From the NCBI GenBank assembly GCA_023105745.1, contig JALGQZ010000013.1:27452105-27516104 (forward strand): 64,000 nucleotides of DNA, read 5' to 3'. This document shows, in pieces, positions 1 to 9,231 of this stretch. The stretch comes from Austropuccinia psidii. Lineage: Eukaryota > Basidiomycota > Pucciniomycetes > Pucciniales > Sphaerophragmiaceae. The notes beneath the pieces are model-generated. The model was given only the letters and a program-made list of their open reading frames with translations, was not told where the DNA came from and ran no database searches. The position numbers and the translations under genes were made by a program. Numbering within the stretch: position 1 is the first letter of the stretch; each line of letters opens with the position of its first letter.

Positions 1-174
1 TATATTTTTTTATCTAGTATTAGTTTTTTTTTATATAGAATTTTTATTCTAAAAGAATTATTTCTGCACAGTGTGTGTTTAATTCTTTTTATAAATAATA
101 TTTATATTATTTATAAGTGGTTAATATTCATATTTTCCACGTGTAATTGTCTCATTAAGAGCTTTACACTTCTT

Positions 175-204
175 ATTGTTATAACTGTCAGTGACTATAA
201 CAAT
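175..204 (+). other. LTR hairpin 1 (9-bp stem)
   Basis: ATTGTTATA (175-183) pairs perfectly with TATAACAAT (196-204) around a 12-nt loop. It is repeated in the 3' LTR at 8987-9016 and is preserved in the minus-strand LTRs of A2 and A3. The function is unknown; a structural role in the U5 RNA is an inference. Confidence 0.6.
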
Positions 205-370
205 AATAGAATAATTATAATTTATTATAATTATTATTTTTTTATTATTATATTATTATAATAATAATTAAATTTATTTTTTTATATATAATTATTTTTA
301 ATAATTATATTTAAATTTGTGGTTATAATATTTTATTATATTATATTTTTCTACTGAGGACAGTCATAGT

Positions 371-400
371 ACTCTTGATATTGCTACTATTATCAAGAGT
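371..400 (+). other. LTR hairpin 2 next to the LTR end (10-bp stem)
   Basis: ACTCTTGATA (371-380) pairs perfectly with TATCAAGAGT (391-400) around a 10-nt loop. It lies 19 nt before the LTR end and 20 nt before the primer-binding site. The 3' LTR copy is at 9183-9212. The stem is perfect in A3 (from about 58927) and has one mismatch in A2. Its place beside the primer-binding site resembles retroviral U5 stem structures; that function is inferred. Confidence 0.6.
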
Positions 401-419
401 TTCATAGACAAACCTTACA

Positions 420-440
420 TTTGGGGGCCTGGCCGTGATT
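420..440 (+). promoter_or_regulatory. Putative primer-binding site of A1
   Basis: Immediately after the LTR the sequence reads TTTGGGGGCCTGGCCGTGAT. The core TTTGGGGGCCTGGCC is preserved in B (33545), in A2 (minus strand, 51406-51425) and in family C (62650), although the surrounding DNA is otherwise diverged and AT-rich. Position and conservation fit a minus-strand primer site. I could not assign the priming tRNA. Confidence 0.7.
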
Positions 441-970
441 TTAAACCAATTTTTGGGACATAAATCATATTCTAGACCTTATTTTACTAATTTTTGACGT
501 AAAATTGCCATATTTATCTTAATATTGGCTTTTTTGGGACTTATCCCTTATAAATAATCTTTATAATATTAATAAAGTTATTTTTTCTTAAGAATATTGT
601 TTGAAACAATATACTATTGAGTGATTTGGAATAAATTTCTTTTGTCTAACTAGTGGCTTTTTCACATCACAGACTTGAAATTTATTCTTTGAGTTATTCT
701 AGTATAAAGTGAATAATAATATAATTTTGATTAATTAACTTGTTGATTGCATAATTATTATTTCTTTAAAGAAAATAATAAATCAAATAAAAAATCTTTA
801 AAAATAAAAATCTTTACTAAAAACATTTTTTCTTTTTATCTTAGACATTTTTCTTTATTTTTGACGTAATTTGCCATAAATTACATAAAAACAACTTTAT
901 TCAATAAGTTGAGTTTATAAGTTATTTTTATTATTTGATAAAATAACTTATATTGTTAATTTTTCTCTAG
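441..970 (+). other. 5' leader of A1, proposed intron 1 of ORF1
   Basis: This AT-rich stretch has no convincing ORF. It ends in a good splice acceptor, a T-rich tract with TTCTCTAG at 963-970, preceded by a possible branch site (gttaat near 955). The motif TTTTTGACGTAA occurs twice (near 492 and 857). The corresponding acceptor is kept in A2 (minus strand, before 50888) and in B (TTTGTTAG ending 34037). The upstream donor is not fixed: candidates are in the LTR, GTAAGT at 8793 or GTAAAG at 8464 in the 3' LTR copy. Confidence 0.5.
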
Positions 971-1917
971 TGTCTTCTATCAGAGAAAGTTCTTCAGACT
1001 CTGAAGCCTCAGAGTCCAGTATTGAAATTCAAACCAGCCCAGCACCAAGGGGTTTGATAACCAAAGAACCCTTTAAAGGTCCTGCAGGTGAATTCAATTC
1101 AATTTTTACTCTATTTTTTATTAAAATTGACGTGAAATGACTCCTACTAGAAGTGGAAGCAATTACTCCATCCAATCAAATGGATCTGGACCAGGACATT
1201 CCAGCCACAAATTCAAAAGGCAAGAATGTCCTCCCAGAGGAGAGGCACAAATGGAGGATGCCAGAAATTCCACCAGTTCCCAAAGGTTAGCCAGCACCTT
1301 TGAACCTCTTCTTGAGAGTCCAGAAGCTGACATAACTGCTATTGCTGTTAGACCTGAACCATTTCCAACAGGCAGCTGTGGAAATTTATCAATCCCAATG
1401 GAAAAACTGGTTCCTGGCGTCAAAACAACAAGAGTGGGAACTCCTTCCAAGTCTTTGGATAGGCACCATGAACTCTTATCTTCAAGTGAAGAAGTTCATG
1501 GGGCCAGAAAAGACAGAAGATCTTCTACTGGGTTGGACACCAATGTCTGTCAAAGGACAAGTCCAACAGATAAAAGCTTGGTTGAAAAACCAAAGCATGT
1601 TGTCAGAAGATCAGAAGAAGAAATTGGCCCAAGGCAAGGACAACAGCCCAGTGGAAGCTCCTCAAGCATCCACCAGCAAAAATCCGCCTCAACCAGTACA
1701 AAACAAGCCCAAGCAAGCCCCAAAAACCAATCAAAAGGGCAAGCAGAAGGCAAAGGGAAAGGCAAAGCCCAAATGGAACAAGCCTTACCCGCAGAACTAC
1801 AGAATTCCAAAGAAGGAAAAGACAGCCATGGACAATGTGTTCAATATGGCAAGAACTTTGATTGAATTCAAAAACAAGGAGGAGGAAAGATTGAACCAAT
1901 CCTTTCCAAAGAAGTAG
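971..1917 (+). CDS. ORF1: predicted spliced accessory protein overlapping Gag-Pol in another frame
   Basis: Predicted exons are 971-1087, 1151-1285 and 1352-1917 (stop TAG 1915-1917). Introns are 1088-1150 (GTGAAT...CTACTAG) and 1286-1351 (GTTAGC...CTGTTAG, with a CTGAC branch motif at 1326-1330). Both introns are phase 1. Removing them deletes the only two stops in this frame (1288, 1333). The start could be an ATG made at the first splice (A|TG), giving about 272 aa, or the in-frame Met at 1180, giving 223 aa. The protein has a Trp-rich core ([14 protein letters not shown]), then a Lys/Gln/Pro-rich tail and ends SFPKK. Element B keeps the same exon plan, phases and core (NHLQRAQIDIY against [11 protein letters not shown]). 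I recognise no domain. A basic RNA-binding or Gag-accessory role is a guess. The frame also lies over the Gag-Pol N-terminal extension. Confidence 0.6.
1137..1865 (+). CDS. N-terminal extension of Gag-Pol, ended by one TGA
   Basis: This frame starts at an ATG (1137) that lies inside the proposed ORF1 intron 1088-1150, so only unspliced RNA would carry it. It is in the same frame as the main Gag-Pol ORF (1965-6902). Only the TGA at 1863-1865 separates them; the A2 copy has GGA there and reads on (…KNLDGIQKQGGG…). The polypeptide is Ser/Gly/Gln-rich and low in complexity, with no recognised fold. Its first residues ([14 protein letters not shown]) are matched in B (MTTRRGSQYSIQ), which supports this start. 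From about 1352 it overlaps ORF1 exon 4 in a different frame. In ORF1 the TGA mutation reads as a mild Met-to-Ile change. Confidence 0.55.
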   Translation: MTPTRSGSNYSIQSNGSGPGHSSHKFKRQECPPRGEAQMEDARNSTSSQRLASTFEPLLESPEADITAIAVRPEPFPTGSCGNLSIPMEKLVPGVKTTRVGTPSKSLDRHHELLSSSEEVHGARKDRRSSTGLDTNVCQRTSPTDKSLVEKPKHVVRRSEEEIGPRQGQQPSGSSSSIHQQKSASTSTKQAQASPKNQSKGQAEGKGKGKAQMEQALPAELQNSKEGKDSHGQCVQYGKNFD

Positions 1918-1964
1918 ACCTTGTAAAGCTTGTAACTTACTTTGAATCTTGTAATAACGAAATT

Positions 1965-4900
1965 ATGGCAAAATTTAAAGCATTTGATCATGTCCAACAG
2001 AAGTTGGGTAATGAAATATTACAAGTAAAAGACCAACAAAAGACCATAATTGGCCTTGAAAATGTTAATAAGGCAAATATTTTGTCTTTGACACAAATTT
2101 GTGAAAGACTTGAGTTTAAAGTTACCTTACTCAATCAACCAGATGAGCATTCAATTTCTTTTATAACTGGACAGTTGAAAGAATTGAAAATACAAGTACA
2201 AAACTTGGAAAATTCAACTGGTCACAATGCAGCTCTTTTTCAAGAACAATTGGAAAAAAGTGATAAAGCAAGACTTGAATTGAAAGAAGATATTCAATCA
2301 AGTATTAATAATATATCACTGAAAAATGAATTGCCAAGGCAATCCACACCATTTCTTGACAGGAATGTTCTTAACTTGAATAATGATTTACATCATACAA
2401 TTTCAAGTCATGATGTGGAAACTGCTTGCAATTTTAAAGACATTCCAAGATTAGAGGAATGGCCAACCTTCAGTGGTGAAGGAGAATATAATCACATGGA
2501 ATTTATGAAAACAATTGATATGCTCAAAGAAGACTTTAACATACCAGATGAATACATAAGTGCCAGATTACACTCATTATTTACCAAATCAGCAAAGAAA
2601 TGGTATTATAAGATGAGGCAAGACCATGGTAAACATTCTTGGCCTTGGTGGAAAGAACAAGTTATTTCCAAATGGGCAAATGATTCCTGGAGATTTAGAA
2701 TGGAAAATTCTTTTGAAGAAGCCATTTTTAATATTGAGAGGGACAGGCCCATGTCTTGGTTTCTTAAACAGAAGGACAGATTAACTGCCCTTCATCCTGA
2801 TATGTCTGAAACAATGGTACATAAAAGGATATTAAGAAAATGTGGTGGTGACCTTGAGCATGCTATAAGAAGCAGATGTATTGAGCCTTGCTCTACAGAG
2901 GATTATATCAATGCTATGGAGGATATCACTACTAGAACAAAAATTGGAAGAAATTGGTATAAACCCCCAATAGACAACAAGACTAGTGGGAAACCAATTT
3001 CAAAACCAAATAAGCCACATGACAGACCTCCTTTGAAATGTCATAAATGTGGAAGTACATCTCATTTGGCAAACACTTGTCCCAAAAAGACAAGAGTCAA
3101 TGAGATAAATATTGAAAAAGTGGAAGACACAAAAGAAACTGATGTATCTTTACATGAAAGTGATTCTGAACCTTCAGAAGAAGAAATATTAGAAGAACTT
3201 AGTATAGAAAATATTAATGTTTCTTTTGAAGTCACTGAGGTACATACTCACTTACCACAGTACAGTGATGAATGTATGGATCTCATACATGTGCAAGATG
3301 CCAAAATGCAAAAAACCAAACCTGCCAGAGGTAAAGGTTATACAGCTGGGTCATCTTGTATCACTAATATTGTGATAAATAACATAGAAGCCAAGATACA
3401 TCTTGACTCAGGTGCTTTTTGCACTTGTGTTGGAAAAGATTATCTTGACAAGATTTATACCAATTGGCAAGACAAGTTGATGCCAATTGAAGGTATAAGA
3501 TTCAGCAGTGCTAGCCAAAACATGCACCCTTTGGGTATATTTGAAGCAGCAATAATATTTCCTCATCCTGCAGGAAGTGTAAGATTGAAAGCTGAATTTG
3601 TTGTTATGAATAATTGTACTTCACAACACTTTATACTTGGAAATGATTATCTCAATATCTATGGTATTGATATCAATAATCATAAAGACAGATATTTCAC
3701 TATAGGGGAAAATAAAAGGCAAAAATTTGCTTTTTCTCCAGAAAGAAGAGAAATCACTGTCATTAAACAAGTGAAAAATGTTAACAAGGACAAATTTGTG
3801 TCAGATCAGCTAAGTGAAGCACAAATTAGTCCTGAATTAACACCTGAAATGAAGGAAGATCTTATTGAAATTTTATTTCAATATAGAGAAGCCTTTGCTT
3901 CTGATAATGAACCACTTGGGGCTATAAAAGGTCATGAGGTGGACATTATGCTTGATGTGGAAAGGCCTTATCCGCCACTATTAAGAAGACCAGCTTACCC
4001 AGCTAGCCCTAGGGCTAGAGAAGCATTAGAAAGTCATATTAATGAACTAATGAAACTGGGAGTTCTTAGAAAAGCTGGACACAATGAGGAAGTTGAAGTC
4101 ACAACTCCAGTGATCATTACTTGGCATAATGACAAGTCAAGAATGGTTGGTGATTTTAGAGCACTGAATACCTACACTATTCCAGACAGGTATCCAATCC
4201 CTAGAATTCATGAGACTTTAACTCAATTATCCAAAGCAAGATTTATTACTTCTATGGATGCTCTTAAAGGCTTCCATCAGAATGTTTTAACAGCTCATGC
4301 TAGGAAATTATTGAGAATAATTGCTCATTGTGGTATTTATGAATATTTGAGGATGCCTTTTGGTATTAAAAATGCACCCTCTCATTATCAGAGAATGATG
4401 AATACCATCTTCCCACATGAATTATCAGAGGGATGGTTAATCATTTATATTGATGACATTATCATTTGTTCAGAAACCTGGCAATTACATTTAGAGAGAC
4501 TTTCATTAGTACTTAAGAAAATCTTACAAGTGAACATGAAAATTTCTCTTAAAAAGTGTAATTTTGGATTTCATGAGTTAAAAGCTCTAGGACATGTAGT
4601 CTCAGGACTGAGCCTTGGTGTTGATAAAAACAAAGTGGCTGCAGTTTTACTGAAACAAATGCCCCAGAACAAAAAAGAAATGATGTCTTTCTTAGGGTTT
4701 GCCAGTTATTACAGGCAACACCTTAAAGATTTTGCAATCCATGCCAGATCATTATACAGAATTTGTGATCAACAAACTGTTTTTGAAATGACACAGGAGA
4801 GAATTCAAGCATATGAAAAAATCAAGTATGCCTTGACCAATGCACCATTATTATTAATGCCAGATTGGAAACTTCCTTTCAAGCTGTATATTGATGCATG

Positions 4901-6902
4901 TGGTGATGATTTAGGAGCTGCTCTTCATCAAGTTCAAATTGTCAATGACAAACCTTATGAGGGTCCAATTTGTTTTATTTCAAGACAAATTAAACCTACT
5001 GAGGCCAGATATGGAGCTAGCCAAATGGAGTGCCTTTGCCTTGTTTGGGCTCTGGAAAAACTTCATTACTATCTTGATGGTAGTGTGTTTGAAGTAATTA
5101 CTGATTGTAATGCAGTAAAATCACTTCTTAACATGAAAACTCCAAACAGACACATGTTAAGATGGCAGATTGCTATACAGGAGTATAGAGGAAATATGAC
5201 CATAGTACATAAAGCTGGAAATATTCACAAGAATGCTGATGGCTTGAGTAGATGGGCATTACCCAATACACCTGACAATCCTGCCTATGTTCCTACAAGT
5301 GCAGAACCTCAAATTCCAATTGAAGGAATTAATATCACAGATGTTGGAACAGAATTCTTTGATGAAGTTAGAGAAAGCTATAAGCAAGATAAAAATTGCC
5401 ATATACTTACTTCTCTACTTGACAAAGATTGCAAAGATGCAGCATTAGCTAATTCTCTGGATGATATTTGGAAAACATCTTATGACAATGGAAGATTCCA
5501 TTTATTTGATGGTATATTATACCATAGGTCTAAACACACATGTGTCATGGTCCTATGTAGTAGAATGTTGATTAACACAATACTACTAGAATGCCATGAT
5601 AACATTTATTCTGGACATCTGTCTGAAGACAGAACAATGGAAAAAATTAAGACATGTGCCTGGTGGCCATCTTGGAGAAAAGATGTCATTGAGTACTGCC
5701 ACAGTTGTGATAGATGCCAGAAAGCCAATAAAGCTACTGGTAAAAGATTTGGTTTAATGATCCATATTCAAGAACCAAATACCCCATGGGAAGTGGTTCA
5801 CATGGATTGGGTAACTGCCTTACCACCTGGAGGTGATAAAAGTTACAATGCATGTCTTGTTATTGTAGACAGATACAGCAAAACACCAATCTTTTTACCA
5901 TGTCATAAGGATGACACAGCTATGGATACAGCTCTTTTAATTTGGAACAGAGTCATATCCCATACTGGTCTCTTTAAAAACATCATTAGTGATAGGGACC
6001 CAAAATTTACATCAGCCTTATGGACTAATTTACATAAGCTTTTGGGTACAAAATTATCATTATCAACAGCATACCATCCACAAACAGATGGGTTAGCAGA
6101 AAGAATGATTCAAACCCTTGAGGACATGATCAGAAGATTTTGTACTTATGGCCTGGAGTTTAAAGATTCTGACGGCTTTACCCATGATTGGTGTACTCTT
6201 ATACCAGCATTGGAATTAGCCTATAAGACCTCCATCCATGCTTCCACAGGCAAGACTCCTGCAATGTTGGAAAAAGGATGGAACCCCAAACTTCCAGTTG
6301 ATACTTTGAAGAAAGATCTAGTTGATATTCATCCAACTGCTTCAAGCTTTAAATTGTTGCTTGATAAAGTGAGGCACCATGCAAATCAAAGCATGAATGA
6401 TGCCTTTGAATATGCTAAACAGAAATGGGATAAAAGTCATAAAACCCCAGAATTCAAAGTAGGGGACTTAATACTAGTTTCAACCTTGAACTTTAATAAT
6501 ATTAAAGGTCCAAAGAAATTGAAAGATTCCTTTGCAGGACCATTTATTATCAAAGCCCTTCATGGGACAAATGCAGTACAAGTGGAACTGTCAGGAGAGT
6601 TAGGAAATAAGCATCCAACTTTTCCTGTCAGTCTTGTAAAGCATTACACTTCAAGTGATAAGGAATTATTTCCTTTAAGAAATGAAACACCCTTAAAGGT
6701 ACCCCCACTTGAACCAAGTGAGGAAAAGAAAATACTGAAGGTCTTAAAAGAAAGAAGACTTAGGGGCAAAAATGAAAGAGAATACTTAGTCAGGTACAGA
6801 AATCCACAACATGAAGATGAGTGGATTGAAGAAAGTAAAATACCTGATTCCCAAAAGTTTCTCAGAAGATTCAGACATGAGAGAAGACCAATTCCTCAGT
6901 AA
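1965..6902 (+). CDS. gag-pol: Gag-Pol polyprotein of a Ty3/gypsy chromovirus
   Basis: The 1645-residue ORF has all domains for retrotransposition. Residues 1-110 are a coiled-coil-like region and 160-330 a Ty3-type capsid ([16 protein letters not shown]). A CX2CX4HX4C zinc knuckle is at C359-C372. The protease has DSG at D481. RT has D765 and YIDD (D830, D831). RNase H has D977, E1022, D1047 and D1092. Integrase has HHCC (H1211, H1218, C1248, C1251) and D1281, D1343, E1379 with the last two 35 residues apart. A chromodomain-like tail spans about 1585-1640 ([20 protein letters not shown]); such tails guide integration to chromatin in chromoviruses. The Met at 1965 is probably not the natural start: A2 lacks it, and the same frame is open further upstream. 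All catalytic residues I checked are present. Confidence 0.95.
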   Translation: MAKFKAFDHVQQKLGNEILQVKDQQKTIIGLENVNKANILSLTQICERLEFKVTLLNQPDEHSISFITGQLKELKIQVQNLENSTGHNAALFQEQLEKSDKARLELKEDIQSSINNISLKNELPRQSTPFLDRNVLNLNNDLHHTISSHDVETACNFKDIPRLEEWPTFSGEGEYNHMEFMKTIDMLKEDFNIPDEYISARLHSLFTKSAKKWYYKMRQDHGKHSWPWWKEQVISKWANDSWRFRMENSFEEAIFNIERDRPMSWFLKQKDRLTALHPDMSETMVHKRILRKCGGDLEHAIRSRCIEPCSTEDYINAMEDITTRTKIGRNWYKPPIDNKTSGKPISKPNKPHDRPPLKCHKCGSTSHLANTCPKKTRVNEINIEKVEDTKETDVSLHESDSEPSEEEILEELSIENINVSFEVTEVHTHLPQYSDECMDLIHVQDAKMQKTKPARGKGYTAGSSCITNIVINNIEAKIHLDSGAFCTCVGKDYLDKIYTNWQDKLMPIEGIRFSSASQNMHPLGIFEAAIIFPHPAGSVRLKAEFVVMNNCTSQHFILGNDYLNIYGIDINNHKDRYFTIGENKRQKFAFSPERREITVIKQVKNVNKDKFVSDQLSEAQISPELTPEMKEDLIEILFQYREAFASDNEPLGAIKGHEVDIMLDVERPYPPLLRRPAYPASPRAREALESHINELMKLGVLRKAGHNEEVEVTTPVIITWHNDKSRMVGDFRALNTYTIPDRYPIPRIHETLTQLSKARFITSMDALKGFHQNVLTAHARKLLRIIAHCGIYEYLRMPFGIKNAPSHYQRMMNTIFPHELSEGWLIIYIDDIIICSETWQLHLERLSLVLKKILQVNMKISLKKCNFGFHELKALGHVVSGLSLGVDKNKVAAVLLKQMPQNKKEMMSFLGFASYYRQHLKDFAIHARSLYRICDQQTVFEMTQERIQAYEKIKYALTNAPLLLMPDWKLPFKLYIDACGDDLGAALHQVQIVNDKPYEGPICFISRQIKPTEARYGASQMECLCLVWALEKLHYYLDGSVFEVITDCNAVKSLLNMKTPNRHMLRWQIAIQEYRGNMTIVHKAGNIHKNADGLSRWALPNTPDNPAYVPTSAEPQIPIEGINITDVGTEFFDEVRESYKQDKNCHILTSLLDKDCKDAALANSLDDIWKTSYDNGRFHLFDGILYHRSKHTCVMVLCSRMLINTILLECHDNIYSGHLSEDRTMEKIKTCAWWPSWRKDVIEYCHSCDRCQKANKATGKRFGLMIHIQEPNTPWEVVHMDWVTALPPGGDKSYNACLVIVDRYSKTPIFLPCHKDDTAMDTALLIWNRVISHTGLFKNIISDRDPKFTSALWTNLHKLLGTKLSLSTAYHPQTDGLAERMIQTLEDMIRRFCTYGLEFKDSDGFTHDWCTLIPALELAYKTSIHASTGKTPAMLEKGWNPKLPVDTLKKDLVDIHPTASSFKLLLDKVRHHANQSMNDAFEYAKQKWDKSHKTPEFKVGDLILVSTLNFNNIKGPKKLKDSFAGPFIIKALHGTNAVQVELSGELGNKHPTFPVSLVKHYTSSDKELFPLRNETPLKVPPLEPSEEKKILKVLKERRLRGKNEREYLVRYRNPQHEDEWIEESKIPDSQKFLRRFRHERRPIPQ

Positions 6903-7039
6903 AAAGTTTGAATTGTGTGCTTTACATACTTGAAAGTATAAGTGAAGAGGTTGGACAGTGGATTATACCCCCCCCCAAATAACTTGGGGGTATACTACAA
7001 AGAAAAATTGTGGTACAATTTTTTTTTGGTGGTAGGGAA
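6903..7039 (+). other. 3' non-coding region and polypurine tract of A1
   Basis: After the Gag-Pol stop there is a short C-run (6969-6976), a T-rich tract, then ggtggtagggaa immediately before the LTR. Its position and composition fit the plus-strand primer. The same G/A tract precedes the LTRs of B (40150-40161) and, inverted, of A2 and A3. Confidence 0.65.
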
Positions 7040-9231
7040 TGTGAGCCTGTGAGGTATGTATAACATACCCATAAGGCCACAAATGATTTTACAGACAGTT
7101 AATTTTATCTTAAACAGACTTTTTAGTTGAATTTAAAATAAAAAATAACAAAAAATAAGTATAACTTTTTTTTGGATAAACAAAGTTATAATTATTATGT
7201 CATTTTTGGATTCTAAACCAAAAATAACATAGGGTACACCCATAGGGTGTTATACCCAAAATAACTTATTTCTTGTGTTATTGGAAGATTTAAGAATCTC
7301 ACAGTACTAATGTAGCTTTTTTAACATTTTTTTTAAAATTGTTAAATTTAAGCTTAATTAAGCTTAAATTTAAAGTTACATAAGGTTTATGCAACTTTAC
7401 CAAAATTTTAGTTAAAATTGAGGTGTTGTGTATATTTACTGAATTGGCTAAGGATTTGCCATACAGAATGTAAATCCTGCGTGAGCTCAATTTAAAAGGG
7501 TTTAAGGCCATAGTATGGCTTTAAATAAATAAAAGGGCAAAATCCACGCAAAAAGGTGGGACAAAGGAAAAAGACCAAATAGAGCTGGGGTACCCAACTT
7601 TTTGGATCTGCAAGGACTCAATTAAGGTTGTCCACCTGTATTGGAGGATTTTCAACCTTATTTAAACTTTAAGATTAGACTTTGATCCAACCTTAAGGTT
7701 TAAACTGGTTTTATCCCAATTTGGACAGGAATTTCAAGCTGCCAAAGGGTAAATCCCAATATGCAGGCTTGAAATCAAGGTTTTAAGAACTGTCAGAGCT
7801 TAATTAAGCTTAAAAACCTTAAATAAGCTTAAAACTTTAAAGTTTCAAACATTAAAACCTTATCAAAACTTAAGGTTTGGTGTGTATTGCTATTTTACGT
7901 GGAAAAATAGCAATAACTTCAAAAATTCATTAAAAATCCAATTCTTAATGGATTTGCTTGAAAATTTCACACAACTTAGAATTTAATATTATCAATATAT
8001 AAATTAAATTTTAAGTATCTTTTATAAATAAGTTTCCTGGGTAATTAGCCTGGAAATTTACTCTTTTAATTAAGCTTAAAGAAAATTATGATTTCTTTAA
8101 AAATTAATTAAAAATTGAGTTTAAAAGATTTCTGCTTGAAACTCTAATTTTAAGTTGTTCATGTGATTAACTTTAATATAAATAAACTTATTTTATATTA
8201 AAACTTAAAATAATTACACTAAATGAGGATTAAAGTTACTTGGAGTTAAGAATAACACTGGTAACTTTAAATTGGAAGTAAAAATAAGTTGCCTTAAGTT
8301 AAGAACTCTATTTTTAAGCATGGTTTTTCAGTTTTGACCTGAGCACGCCCTCTACATTCATTATGAATCATGAGAGCTGCCCTGAAGACATAAAAAGAGT
8401 CTTTTCATCACTGTTTTTGTCCATCATTCATTATCAATCCAATCATATTAGTAATTTAAACAGGTAAAGTTTTATTAAATATAAAATCTTATTATTAAAA
8501 GTAATTCTTAAGTTATTTTTATTCTTTATTTATTGAAATTAAAGAATTGAAGTCATAGAATTCAGATTATTGTTGTAATCACCAATAATATATTTTATTA
8601 TATAAAATTATCATTTTAAATATCTTTTAAAATCCACAAATTCCTCTCAAAAAAACTCTTAAATCATAATTTATATTATTAAAAGTTGTTTATCTTTAAA
8701 TTTATTGATTTTTGACGTGTTTTTAACTTATAATTATTATTTAATATTATAACTGTTGTATTTTGACTTATTGTATTAAATAAATCTTATAAGTAAGTTT
8801 TCTCTAGAAGTCTATATTTTTTTATCTAGTATTAGTTTTTTTTTATATAGAATTTTTATTCTAAAAGAATTATTTCTGCACAGTGTGTGTTTAATTCTTT
8901 TTATAAATAATATTTATATTATTTATAAGTGGTTAATATTCATATTTTCCACGTGTAATTGTCTCATTAAGAGCTTTACACTTCTTATTGTTATAACTGT
9001 CAGTGACTATAACAATAATAGAATAATTATAATTTATTATAATTATTATTTTTTTATTATTATATTATTATAATAATAATTAAATTTATTTTTTTATATA
9101 TAATTATTTTTAATAATTATATTTAAATTTGTGGTTATAATATTTTATTATATTATATTTTTCTACTGAGGACAGTCATAGTACTCTTGATATTGCTACT
9201 ATTATCAAGAGTTTCATAGACAAACCTTACA
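7040..9231 (+). repeat. 3' LTR of A1 (2192 bp)
   Basis: The repeat starts TGTGAGCC and ends CTTACA, so it has TG...CA ends. Boundaries come from alignment by eye with A2 (46196-48391, 51426-53613) and A3 (58907-61096), and with the 5' LTR at 1-419. At about 2.2 kb it is long for a fungal LTR. The small open frames inside (for example 7299-7511 minus, 8885-9073 plus) are probably accidental. Confidence 0.93.
8389..8469 (+). promoter_or_regulatory. Putative LTR promoter, start region and splice donor
   Basis: A TATA-like CATAAAAAGAG at 8389-8398 is followed by a pyrimidine-rich stretch with CATCATTCATTATC and then by AAACAG|GTAAAG (donor at 8464), about 40 nt past a plausible start site. The arrangement recurs in the A2 and A3 LTRs, in B (TATA-like near 32811, donor-like AAAAG|GTAAAA near 32880) and partly in C (GATAAAAGAAGG at 62333). 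A second donor, TTATAA|GTAAGT, is at 8793. No start site is proven. Confidence 0.4.

Larger units (their letters stand above)
1..419 (+). repeat. 5' LTR of A1, 3' part only
   Basis: This matches 8813-9231 base for base as far as I can read and ends in ...CTTACA, directly before the primer-binding site. It is very AT-rich. It holds two inverted repeats described separately. The small open frame at 73-261 recurs in other LTR copies but has no ATG at its published start and is probably not a gene. Confidence 0.92.
1..9231 (+). mobile_element. Ty3/gypsy chromovirus-type LTR retrotransposon A1 (5' end outside window)
   Basis: This is a near-complete long-LTR retrotransposon. In order it has the last 419 nt of the 5' LTR, a primer-binding site, a leader, overlapping ORF1 and Gag-Pol frames, a purine-rich tract and a full 2192-bp 3' LTR (7040-9231). 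The domain order protease, RT, RNase H, integrase, chromodomain is that of Ty3/gypsy chromoviruses. The 419 nt of 5' LTR visible here appear identical to 8813-9231, which suggests recent insertion. If the 5' LTR is full length, the element starts about 1.77 kb left of the window and is about 11 kb long. Downstream flank begins 'tattt'; the matching target duplication cannot be checked. Two more family-A copies lie at 46196-53613 and from 58907, both on the minus strand. Confidence 0.93.

Noticed and set aside
73..261. Small hydrophobic open frame repeated in four family-A LTR copies (73-261, 8885-9073, 46351-46536, 59064-59255)
   Set aside because: It recurs because the LTR recurs, lacks an ATG at its start, is broken in the A2 5' LTR, and consists of AT-rich codons over an inverted repeat.
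1163..1899. Minus-strand open frames opposite ORF1 and Gag (also 50410-50697 and 49961-50257 in A2)
   Set aside because: They are antisense shadows of two open sense frames, without conserved starts.
1866..1917. Programmed -1 frameshift from ORF1 into Gag-Pol at TTCAAAAAC
   Set aside because: The heptamer does not fit X_XXY_YYZ (C before AAAAAC) and is not kept in B (TTCAAGGAC). A separate start within the intron explains the frames better.
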